A DNA stretch of 64,000 bases, taken from assembly GCA_019095985.1 (NCBI GenBank), contig CM032665.1:43421547-43485546 (forward strand), written 5' to 3'. Below the pieces are notes generated by a model. The model made no database searches. It saw nothing but the letters and a program-made list of their open reading frames with translations, and was not told where the DNA came from. This document shows, piece by piece, positions 46,581 to 57,300 of the stretch; the first letter of the stretch is position 1; every line of letters starts with the position of its first letter. Made by a program: the position numbers and the translations under genes. This stretch comes from Streblospio benedicti. Lineage: Eukaryota; Annelida; Polychaeta; Spionida; Spionidae.

Positions 46581-47342
46581 TGAAGAATTGCGCATTCCCT
46601 GAATCTTGTTATGGATATTGATAACATGGATGAATGAAAATTCAACAAAGTGAGTACTTAGAGGTATTCTTTTTAGAACACTGTAATTTCAACCATAGAA
46701 TAAAGCAACATATCACAGCTTCAAAACAGTAGTAATATTGAAAAAAAAGAAAATATATACAGCTATTCATAGTAGTATTTAGAAAAATATGAGAGTATTT
46801 CTTTGTAAAACGGACACGTATTCTTATGTGTGCGTATTGGTGGAACAGGTGTGTCAAAAGGAGAGAAGAAAAAGAAGCCACGAGATAAAGAAAACAAATG
46901 GTTGAGTTTTCCGGCCACATGTGGCACTGACTTTAGGTCTGTAATGTCCTGTGATATTTCACAGCAGCCAGAATACCAGATGAGTTTGCGTCACTGGATC
47001 GATGCACCTGATGATATGTTTAAAATTGAACTTGACCACATACTTTCTTATCCATTTCAGCCTTGTTAGTCAATTCATAATTTATTGAAGACAACCCCTC
47101 ATACAGATAGGGAAACTTTTCTGAACGGCTTAACCAATGAGAGCAGTGACGTAAAATGAAACTTATGATCTTTCATGGCTGAATAAGACGAAATAAACTC
47201 TATTGATTTTGCTAATGACGTAAATCTACTCATCAAAGTTGTTCCCTCATTGAAAAAAGGCATTCTAACTCATGGTGAGATATATTGTAACACTGGGTAA
47301 ACGGACAGTGTAAAAGATATTCCCGTAGACAAACGATTGCAA

Positions 47343-47545
47343 AAGCAGTTTGACTTGAACCTTTTTCAGTTGGTGTTTACAGGTATGACACATTGAAATA
47401 ATTGACATCCTTATAGAACTAGCTTCAATTCACATACGGGGGTAAAATGAAATATAACTTCAACTTGGTTATGGGCATTCTTATTCACTTGCACCAAAAT
47501 TAGTTTTCACAAGAATTGTTTTAAGTGGTAATAGGATGGGTTTTA
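47343..47545 (+). repeat. Dispersed repeat, copy 2
   Basis: AGTTTGACTTGAACCTTTTT and TTCACAAGAATTGTTTTAAG align with 45193-45390. Confidence 0.7.
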
Positions 47546-48079
47546 GCATCAATACACAATCATTTTCGTTCCTGATAACTCTCAAAAATAATATCTATGC
47601 CAGAATAATAGTTTACAGCCACCCTTTCCGACAAATACCATCTGGAAAATAACCACAAACACCAAGGTTCCTCTACAAGAACAGATTTCAGAGCTTACCA
47701 TCTAAACAATCATCATCATAAAAATGCAGTGCGAGTTTGAGGAAAAGTGATGCCATAAAGCCATAGAAAATATTAGCAAAAAACTTCAAATGTGATCATA
47801 AAAAGCCCATGTGCAGTCGACCCCAAGCACACAGCACCTACCATCTGCACCTAGCGTGCACCTACCACCTGCAGGTGCTTCCATCTCAATTTACACCCTT
47901 AGGACAGAAAACGTGATGCGATTTGTTTGTTTGGGGCTTTTCTTACCTTCTGCTCTGATTTATTAGCAAGTGTCTGCTTTTGAGCAGTATAAAACTTGAG
48001 CGATGCTTCCCGCGTACACCAGTGGCTATGGATTGGTGAGTCATGTGATTAATGACAGGGGAGAGCTGATAGTCTCTGG

Positions 48080-48348
48080 TACAGTAAAACTTCTGTAATA
48101 AGACCACCTCTGGTTGACTTGTCAAATATCAATGTGTCCCTTTTAAAATGGTCATCACTGGAGGTTTAACACTAGAACCTCTCTATCAAGGCCACCACTC
48201 AAGTGGTCTCATTGACTTTAGAGAGGTGTCCTCTGTATTGAAGTTCACAGTGATCTCTATAGGGAGGTTAGGACACCGCAAAAAATGGTCTTAACATCAT
48301 AAAGGTGGTCTCTTAATAGAAGTGATCCAAATGAGAGGTTGTACTGTT
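48080..48348. mobile_element. pogo-like MITEs, two overlapping
   Basis: TACAGTAAAACTTCTGTAAT opens a short copy ending near 48172. A second copy, ACTAGAACCTCTCTATCAAG, ends at AGAGGTTGTACTGTTA. Confidence 0.75.
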
Positions 48349-48469
48349 ACTTACAACTAAGATTGTAATATGTAAGAAACTATAATGGTATCATTGTAGA
48401 GGTGGTCTTGATTGTAAGTTCTACTCTCAACCGTGTAGTATCGTGAGCTGCGCATTGAGATGGGCTGGA

Positions 48470-48575
48470 GCCAGGAGATTGATGTTAATCCCCGGGCAAA
48501 TACCAGGAAGCGGCCACGGCGGGGAGGCACGCGCCGGCTCCCGGTGTTTGCTGTCATAATTAACCTCAGTCATAA
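48470..48575. promoter_or_regulatory. GC-rich islet
   Basis: GCGGCCACGGCGGGGAGGC and CATAATTAACCTCAG in a short GC-rich block after the MITEs. Confidence 0.25.
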
Positions 48576-48611
48576 TGTACCCGTCACGCGTACAGGGGGC
48601 GCTCTGTATGA

Positions 48612-48835
48612 TACCGGGCCATGGTTAGATGGCCCTCTATGTTCTTCCCAAGTGTGACATGGAAAACTAGCCAATCGGCGCGGAGCTCTCGATAATTTCG
48701 GGGCGATTTTTGACCTGTTGATATCACGTAATGTATTATGCGTATTATGACTTGATTGAGAAGATTGCAAGGGATCAAAAGCAAGTTTGGAGTACTAAAG
48801 TGAATCCTTGGTATTCGGTGTGCATAATTATGGAG
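48612..48835 (+). repeat. Dispersed repeat, copy 1 (partner 50924)
   Basis: GGCCCTCTATGTTCTTCCCA and ACTAGCCAATCGGCG align with 50924-51140 across about 220 bases. Confidence 0.7.
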
Positions 48836-48923
48836 TTTTGAAGAGAGAGTATTGGTGCAGTTCTGTAATGGTCTGGATACTTGATTTTGGCATGTTGTTG
48901 CCGTTTGTGTGTTTGGTGAATGT

Positions 48924-49138
48924 GGCAGATCCAGGTTTTTGGAAAGGGAAGTGGAGACCTCCATAGCATGTCATTAGCTTAGTATGCACGAAGGCTCACA
49001 GAGATGTCATAAACCCCATGAAAATGAGTTTTTTCCGTGAAATCAAAAAAGAGTTTTTTTGTAAAGGGGTGGGGGACACTTCCACAGTTAACCATCAAGG
49101 CTGCCAGAAGCAGGGGGACCCTCGCTCCCTGGATCAGC
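48924..49138. mobile_element. MITE with GGCAGATCC ends
   Basis: GGCAGATCCAGGTTTTTGGA at the left and CCCTGGATCAGC at the right; the interior CCCCATGAAAATGAG is shared with 57396. Confidence 0.6.
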
Positions 49139-49380
49139 AAATGGACACCTTGTCCGGTTGCACTGTACACTGGCCTTTGTAAAGAAACACAATACAGAGA
49201 TAATTAGCGCGAGTGAGAGGTGAAAAGTGATGTTCATACTTGTGGCTGTATAAACATGACACAGGATCCCAGGCGCCGTGTGGCTCTGTCAGACAGGAGG
49301 AGAAACTACACGCAGGTATCTCACAAATGTACGGGGCTATGAGTTATCATGGCCCAGGGGGTGAAACAAACTCCACTTGA

Positions 49381-49418
49381 TTTTTTTTTTTTTTTTTTTT
49401 CTTTTTTTTTTCTTTTTT
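49381..49418. repeat. Poly-T tract
   Basis: Nearly pure T with two C interruptions. Confidence 0.9.
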
Positions 49419-49734
49419 TGTGTTTGAGGGGGTGTTTGAAAATCTGGGTTTAATTACATATGGAAGGTCGGGAAAATCGGTTGTAATTTTAGAGTGGTTT
49501 GTGTTGTGTGTGTGAAGATTTTCCCAACAAATCAAGGCGTAACCCGGGGGGGGGGCATAAAAAGTGTACCAAAATGGCTTCATCTAAAAGCATACCATAA
49601 TTGTTTAATTACTTCCTAACACCCCACCCCCAATCCATAATAAATAAAAGACCCATATTAAATCCAAATTACATACTTGGATTGATTAAAATCATACAAA
49701 AAAACACACACAGAACGTGCATGGAGCGAGGCAA

Positions 49735-49930
49735 ATCCCGCGATCCTTCATACCGCTCCCGGCGCGCGCCAGGATTTATCTCAATACGCCGGATTTAATG
49801 ACAACAAATAATGCCGCGTACGTCTTGATTAACCCTTCAGCTGCTGGCACCGGTACATTTTCATTAACACTTTGCGTGATCTATGGCCGGCTCGCGGCGC
49901 CCCTGGCGGCGTATTCTCGCACTAGTCTAG
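49735..49930. promoter_or_regulatory. GC-rich islet
   Basis: CTCCCGGCGCGCGCCAGG, GGATTTAATGACAAC, CTTGATTAACCC and GGCTCGCGGCGCCCCTG; no frame with a domain. Confidence 0.3.
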
Positions 49931-49994
49931 TGTTCCTTGTTCCCCGCTTGGTTGCTCATAGGAGGTGGCCGCTTTACACGGGTGGCCTATCTCT

Positions 49995-50109
49995 GGCAGA
50001 TCCGGGGTTTTGGAAAGGGGGCTAAAGGGACTTATTGGGGTTTGTAGGCTGGACATGCCAAATATCCACTGAAAATGAAGTATTTTAAGGGGCAAAACCC
50101 TGGATCTGC
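49995..50109. mobile_element. MITE with GGCAGATCC ends, complete
   Basis: GGCAGATCCGGGGTTTTGGA to GCAAAACCCTGGATCTGCT, about 115 bp. Confidence 0.7.
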
Positions 50110-50137
50110 TTATGGTCTATTGATGGTGTCTTATTGA

Positions 50138-50310
50138 TACAGTAGAACCTCCAGTTAAGACCACTTCTATAATAAGACCACTTTTTCATGGTCCCAATAA
50201 CCTTCATGAAGAGGCTGCACCGAACCTCCATAAAGAGACCACCTCTATATCAAGACCACATTAAGACCATAGTCCCTTTTGTTGGGCGTCATAGAGAAGT
50301 CCTACTGCAG
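50138..50310. mobile_element. pogo-like MITE, complete
   Basis: TACAGTAGAACCTCCAGTTA to AGAAGTCCTACTGCA. Confidence 0.85.
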
Positions 50311-50923
50311 TGAGTGCACATATTTTACCTGTGCCATTAAACCTCGTGCAGTTAAGAAATGTACACTACTTCAATGTCCTAATGATATAAAACATATACT
50401 CTACCGTATAAAGACATCATTCTTTTAAAACAAAGATCATTTAGAATACCTTTGTTAGAACTCATTGTGTGCTCAATTTTCTTCACAATATCATTAGCAG
50501 ATGTGCTACAGATTACCCCCATATGTCTTCAGACTGTAGTTTTTTTCACCAAATCAGGAGTAACAGCCTTTGGTTGACTACATCCTTATTTTACAGATTT
50601 CCCTCTTAGTTGGGGTCCCCTGAGTTCAGATAGGTTAAGTTTGGCTGCCTGATTTGATTTTGGACACTTTTGGGCAAAGTGTGTGTACGCTTAAGGCTGG
50701 TGTCATGCCTACATGTATATAGCTAATGTGTACATGTATACCTGTAAAATTACCACAATTCAGGCTGTAGCTGACTTACTTGATTAACTAATATCGTGTG
50801 CTGGTATTTTATTCGTGGTTATTGTGGCTGGATTATTATTTTGTGGTATACGGTCGATTACAGCACCTAATTGTCTAGTCTAAATACGTATCGTGTCTTA
50901 TCTTAATTGTGTATTCTAAGCAA

Positions 50924-51140
50924 TATCGGGCCATGCCACATGGCCATCTATGTTCTTCCAAATATAACGTTAACAGATTAGCCAATCAGAGCAAAGCTCT
51001 GGCTAATTTGGAATATGTTTTACCTGTCAATTTCAGCTAATTCATTATGCATGTTTAACCTTATTGGGAAGATGTTAAAGGCTCAAAGGCGAGTTTGAAG
51101 TAGTAAAGTGATGAAGATATTCAATGTGTAATTGAGTATT
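50924..51140 (+). repeat. Dispersed repeat, copy 2
   Basis: GGCCATCTATGTTCTTCCAA and TTAGCCAATCAGAGCAAAGC match copy 1. It ends about 130 bases before the first lectin exon. Confidence 0.7.
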
Positions 51141-51272
51141 ATATCGAGTACTGTGTTGTTTTTCCAGTGGAGGCAGAGTACTTTATTGAGCACTGCGTTG
51201 TTGTTGATTTTGCAGTACATGTGGAATACTTCATCAAGTACTGTCCTAACCAAGTACTGCATTGTTTTCCAG

Positions 51273-51396
51273 TGGAGGGGGAGTACTGCGAGACTGAGGT
51301 GTTCAAGGCCGTGTGTGACGCGGACGAGGTGATCGTGATGACCGCGGCGCGGTATGGACGCATGAAGCTAGGCCACTGTGTCAAGAAAGACCTCGG
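51273..51396 (+). CDS. Lectin exon 1 of the recognised part
   Basis: Acceptor TTGTTTTCCAG, phase 1; encodes EGEYCETEVFKAVC and the AARYGRM core; donor CTCGG|GTAAGG, phase 2. A near-copy of the acceptor region lies about 100 bases upstream. Confidence 0.85.
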
Positions 51397-54300
51397 GTAA
51401 GGGTGCATTGTGTCTGCTAGATTATATTATGTGTGGCACTACAGTATTTCTTAGTCATTGTTCTATGAAACGTAAAAGATTTACTAGCCTGTGAAAGTTC
51501 TGTTATAAGCCTACTGGAGTAGAGGAATACTGGTACTTTCAAACTGCTGTCTGTGTCATAGGGTGTATGAACATAATAATGGAATCATTTGTTTCATATC
51601 ATAATGCATCAAAATATATGGACCGCCACCCCCTGCCTCTGGCAATGAATATGATTCACGTAATAGTCGTGTTTTAGTAGCTTTAATTCTATTTCTGGGC
51701 AGATAGGGAGTTGGAATTGAGACCCTAAAGGTCGTGAGTTCGATTCCCGACAAGGTCTGGTTGTGTGTGTTGAGCAAACCCATTACTAACTGGTTGCACA
51801 TTGCCCTGTGATACCCATACATTACATAGGTACAGTTCAGGAGGGCGACTGCTAATGTGAATGATGAACACTTTTGTACTATGAAATGCTAGTGCTGTAC
51901 AGACAAATCCCAGGGGAGTATAGAAACAAAGAGTGTGACAACAATGCTAATGGCCAGACTGCACAAAGTCCCCTTCGGTAGTTCCACATCTTCTACCCTA
52001 ACCGATAAATATTCTCTGAATTGTCACCACTTCCGGGTGTAAGCGGCAATGGAAACTGCGCCGTTATTGCTAATGAGGGTGGCCTTTAGGTACGTGTAGA
52101 GCGGAAAAGTTAGGAAGTGATAAGCGTGTATGCTTTGACTAGCTAATGGTTAGTGTGAATGTAGGGTCTTGTGAGCATCTAGTGAGTAAGCCCCCCACCC
52201 CATACTAAACCCTGGATCTACTATGAGCTGAAGCGCCCACAACCCTGATAAACTTTTGCCACTGATGCAGCTCCATCGGTTGCTACATCTGCACGTTGCA
52301 TCTCGACCTGCGTTGCACCTGACAACAATGCCAATGACCTAATGTGGATGCAGTGTCACTAGCGCATAATGACAGTGATTTGTGACTGTACACATGTAAA
52401 GAGGGGGTCATATAGCAAAAATGTGATTAGTAATAGGCCCTAAATCTTGATTGTGAATTGTGAACCGTCTGTATTATAGCACGTGAAATGTGATGCAACC
52501 TATTATTGGTGACTGGTGATCTGCTCATTACAAGGGCGGTGATTGGTGATTTTATTCTAAATCTTCAGCGTGAATTGTGAACTGCCTGTACTTACGGGGG
52601 TAAAATGTGATGCAAAGTATTCAATTACAGTTCATGATTATTGGTGAAAACAATTGGTGACTAGTGATTTTTAATAGGAAAAATGTTGGTGAATGGATTT
52701 TCATCAAAACATACAGTGAGCACATTCTACACTTGTTGACTCCAGCTACAGCGTGAATTTTGAATTGCCTGTATTTAAGTGTGTGACATGTGATGAATAT
52801 GTGATGCAACCTATTCAATTACAATTCCTGATTATTGCTGAAAGACAATGAAATGTATTGGTGACTGGTGATTTGGGGAAAACTGTTGGTGAATGGATTT
52901 TCATCAAGGCTATATAACCCCCTTTCCACTTAAGACCACCTCTCTATTGAGACCACCTCTATAATAAGACCACCTTTTTACTATCCAAAACCTTCATAAA
53001 TCTACCAAAATGAACCTCTGTATAGAGACCACATCTCCTTTGAAACCACGTAACACTGGTCACAAAAGTGGTCCTAATAGAGAAGATGTACTGTATACAC
53101 CCCCTAAATAAGCCCCTTTTCCACCCTACAGATACATCGGGTGCTCCACGGATGTGCTGCACCTGGCGGACAAGAAGTGCTCCGGGCGCCGCACGTGCGA
53201 GATCCGCATCCCCGACCCCACGCTCGACTCCACCAAGCCCTGCCTCGAGGAGCTCAAGACCTACCTGGAGGCCGCCTACACCTGCGTCAAGGGTGCGTGC
53301 AACACTCTATCGAGGACACACCCTTCAATACTGTTCTCTGATTGGCTGAGATCCACTTCTCCAAGCATGTAGACATGAATATTCCCTTTTGAGATTGAAG
53401 TGTCCGCCACATTGAATCCATTGTTGTCATAAATCTTGTATAGTACATCAAATACACAGAAAATAAAATCCGTTGTGTAAGTATTAAAGAAAATATTTGA
53501 ATATCACCACCATTTTGCGTACATAAATTCTTGCCATAAATTGTATGAACTGCCCTCAATGTATAGACATGGATTCTTAATGTAAACACATGGTTGTCTG
53601 GTATATCAAATACAAAAACTCGTTTGAATATGACCACCATTGCCCTTTCTGGTTACAGAAGGTTGTGGATTCAATTGCCGGTCGGCTAAAACTGCTGTGG
53701 TACATTCATGTTAAATAGGTACAGGTCAGGTGGGTGAACATTAACGTGATGCATGACATCCAGGGAGTTGAGAAAGATATAGTGTACCAAAGATGCCAAT
53801 GACGTGGTGTGAATGTCCTTGCAGTGCACACGCCGGCCAACAGCTGCCTGGAGCCGGGCGGGAACCCCCTCACGGCGCCCCAGGGCTTCCTGTCCTCACT
53901 CGTCACCCTGGAGACGCTGTGCGGCTCCGAGACCACGCCCTGGGTGATCAAGGTGAGTAGACAACCATGGGCCTCAGCATCATGGGAGGGTGTGTATATA
54001 ATGGTCTACTACTATGGTTTACAAACACTATGTATACAGTATATGCACTATGCCATACAGTATATACGGTATTCATATATACATGTATACTGTGGGTTAT
54101 GTGTTTGTAAACCATATTAGTAGACCATTATATACCCCCTACCCCTTCCCATGATGCTGAGGCCCATGGAGACAACCCTCTAGTGAGATCATTGCTCAAT
54201 GTCACAAACCCAGTGGTCCTAACAGGGGAATTCTGCTGTACTCTGGGCTATCATGTTTCTTCAACGACCTGGACTGCTCTACCTCAAATTGCTCTGGAAT

Positions 54301-57300
54301 TGTATTGTATGGAAGAGCTAACAAACGCAGCTTTGCTGGATCCATATGGTAATATGGTCGTGCAATAAATCATTGTCAAAACTGGCACATTATCATGGAG
54401 TGGAAGTGAGTTGTGGAAAAGGCCGAAACTTCAAGTCTTGTGTGATGTGGAGAAAGGCTTAGAAGTGGGAAATAAGACAAACAATGAGAGATGTGGACCC
54501 CTTAAAACCCCTCCCCAATTATATGTCAATCCTTCAAGAGCATGTTTCCTTCCAGGGCCAGCCCGGCCAGCTGGTCAACGTCACCTTCTATGACTTCAAC
54601 CTGGCCACGCGGGACCGCCACCTGCCGTACCACATGGACTCGCCCTCCATCACCGAGTGCGAGGTAGGGAGAGTCCATTTGTAGTGTCTTAGAGGGGTGG
54701 TTGAAAAAATACAATCTTTGTGGTAAGATTCTCAGGCCTCCTGTCTAAATTTATCTGCAATTAGTACCGAATTTCCTAAACAATATAATTTAATAAAGTT
54801 CAGTTTTTAGGAACCACGATTTTTTCATTCCAATTGGAATATCCAGTATTGGCCATGCTGTATGTACTGAGCAATAGATATATTGATAGAAAGATTGATT
54901 GATTGATTAGTTGATTGTTTGATATTTGATCAATTGATTGATATTTAATTGATTGATTGATATTTGATTGATTAGTTGATCGATATATTGATCAGGTGAT
55001 TGACTGATTGATCGATTGATCTATCGATACATCGACTGATGACTGATTGATTGACTCCCCATTGACCCCAGGACTACGCGTACCTGCTCGACCCGTCTGC
55101 GCGGCGCAAGATGAAGATCTGCGCGGGCCGGCAGCGCGTCACGCCCATCTACGTGTCCCACAACCACACGCTGGAGGTGGCGCTGCGGACGCGCGCCGTC
55201 GTCGAGAAGGGCTCCACTTCCTGCTGCACTACCAGAGTGAGGAGCGCATTGTGGACGCTTTTTTTTATCATATCAAACAGTAAATGTAAAAAAAACTACA
55301 ACACAATGGAGAAGGGGCTTCACTTCATGATACTAATTGATAGTAATTTTAGGTGGGTCCTGAAATTTTCAAATAAATTTGATAGGGGAATGCGGGAAAA
55401 TCATACCATTATGGTTTCATGTTTTCATACGCCCTCGGGCTAAATTAAATGGTAGCCTGCTATAGAGTGGAGTGGTTCATTACCATTTTTAAAAACTATT
55501 TTCTATAGCTGATTATCTTACTGAAATACCTTATGACAATGTGATGAACAAGTCCTACATCCCTTTGTGTTAAGACACACGCAGACCAAACATTTCATTG
55601 CAAATGGTCACCAGCTTACTGAGAGTGTGTCACAATAGCTATGTCCTCAACCCCTACACTCAATACCAGGTTTCAGAATTCTATTCCTTGAATTATTGAT
55701 GACATCCACGTGAATTCAATAAACTCGGCTCTGTTTAGAATACACTCAAAGAATGCTGTCAGTGGCCATTATGATTATTTAGCTTAGCTCTTCGTATTGT
55801 TCACAAAGGAAGTCTTTCTGAATGGGGGACAGTTAACACATTTTATGAGGGTCAGTTCAAAAGTAGGTGACCGTGTACTTATTGTCCATATTCTAAAGCT
55901 CAAGTGTTCTAAGTGCCAACCAATTTGAAATGAACAAATGAATTCAGGCTTTTTGGTATGAAGTGCTAACTTGTGGTCAGCTCAGTGTGGTTCTGAATGT
56001 ATACGCAGCTTGAGCTTTGCTCCTTTGGTGTAGGTAAAAGACTCCATATGAATGGGTAACGTGTGTTGCTTGTGTAATTTATACAGCTCTCTGATTATAA
56101 TCGAAATGTGCAGATTATGATTCTAACATAGTGATTATTGATGGTCATTTTCCACTTACGATTTATAGGCTTTTCCACTTACGATTTATAGGCCGATTCA
56201 GAGAAACACTTTTATTAAGTTCATGGTCATCCAAAAGATAACTACATTTGTAAAATTTAGGCGGGGCCCCCCTTCCCCATAGCAACGAGAATTTGCACTA
56301 GAATCAACACCGGATTTTTATCAGCTAACGCATGCAAAGTATCTTATTAGAGTAGGTAAAAGTCTGGCGAGTGAACGCCAATTTAAGTGATGAACACCAT
56401 GAGTAGGTGAAACCACTTTTTTAAGTATGGTGATGAACACCACCCTAGCATGTTCTGTATGCTCCCCTGGGCATGAGAAGGCAATATTGTTTTACCATGA
56501 ATGCAATGATGGATATTAGACAAGTCATTCCAAGTATAGATTTTGCCCTATCAAATCACTCACACTTTAATTTATATCATCCATTCACTGTGCATGGAAC
56601 GAGGGTTTTTTTTTGAACCTGAATGCATCATAGGATAGAAGAAAATCAAGTGACTACAATAAAACAAGAATGTGGTCCAAAATGATTTTTCTTTTATGTC
56701 AAGAAAACCTCGGCCAAAATGGGTACTACGATATTGATCTGATATTTTAATTAGCAAACAAGTCTATGCCTGTTGGGATGATGGTATCATTCTGGTCTCA
56801 CAGTTCGAGTCCCCGTCAGGCCACTTGATATAGTCAAATGGAAGCAGAGGTCTTCAGTTATGTCAGAAAAGTGGTAGGATTGCGAAAATTTCATTTTCAT
56901 TGCCATAGAAAATTAGAGAGAAAAGTATCTGCCATTGAGAAATTGTATGCGTGTTTCCTTGTAGTCGTGGGGTGCCCGGACCTGCGCCTGCCGGACGACA
57001 TGTACTACCGGCCGCTCGGGCCGCAGGACGGCATCGTGGGCTGCCTCAACGCCCACCAGACGTGGCCCGTCACCTGCCGCGACAACGAGTGGACCGGCGC
57101 CTGGGGCAACTGCACCACAGGTACGGGGGGGGGGGGGGGGGCAGTTATGGGTTAGGGATACCCTTTTCAAGGGAGTGGGTGAGGTAGGATGTTCCATACC
57201 AACGCACTTTTTGTAGCACCTTTACGGCACTTCACAAACCTGTTGACCCCTCATGGTCATGCTGATTTTTTAAAAAATTTTTTCGCACGTGGTGAAACGC

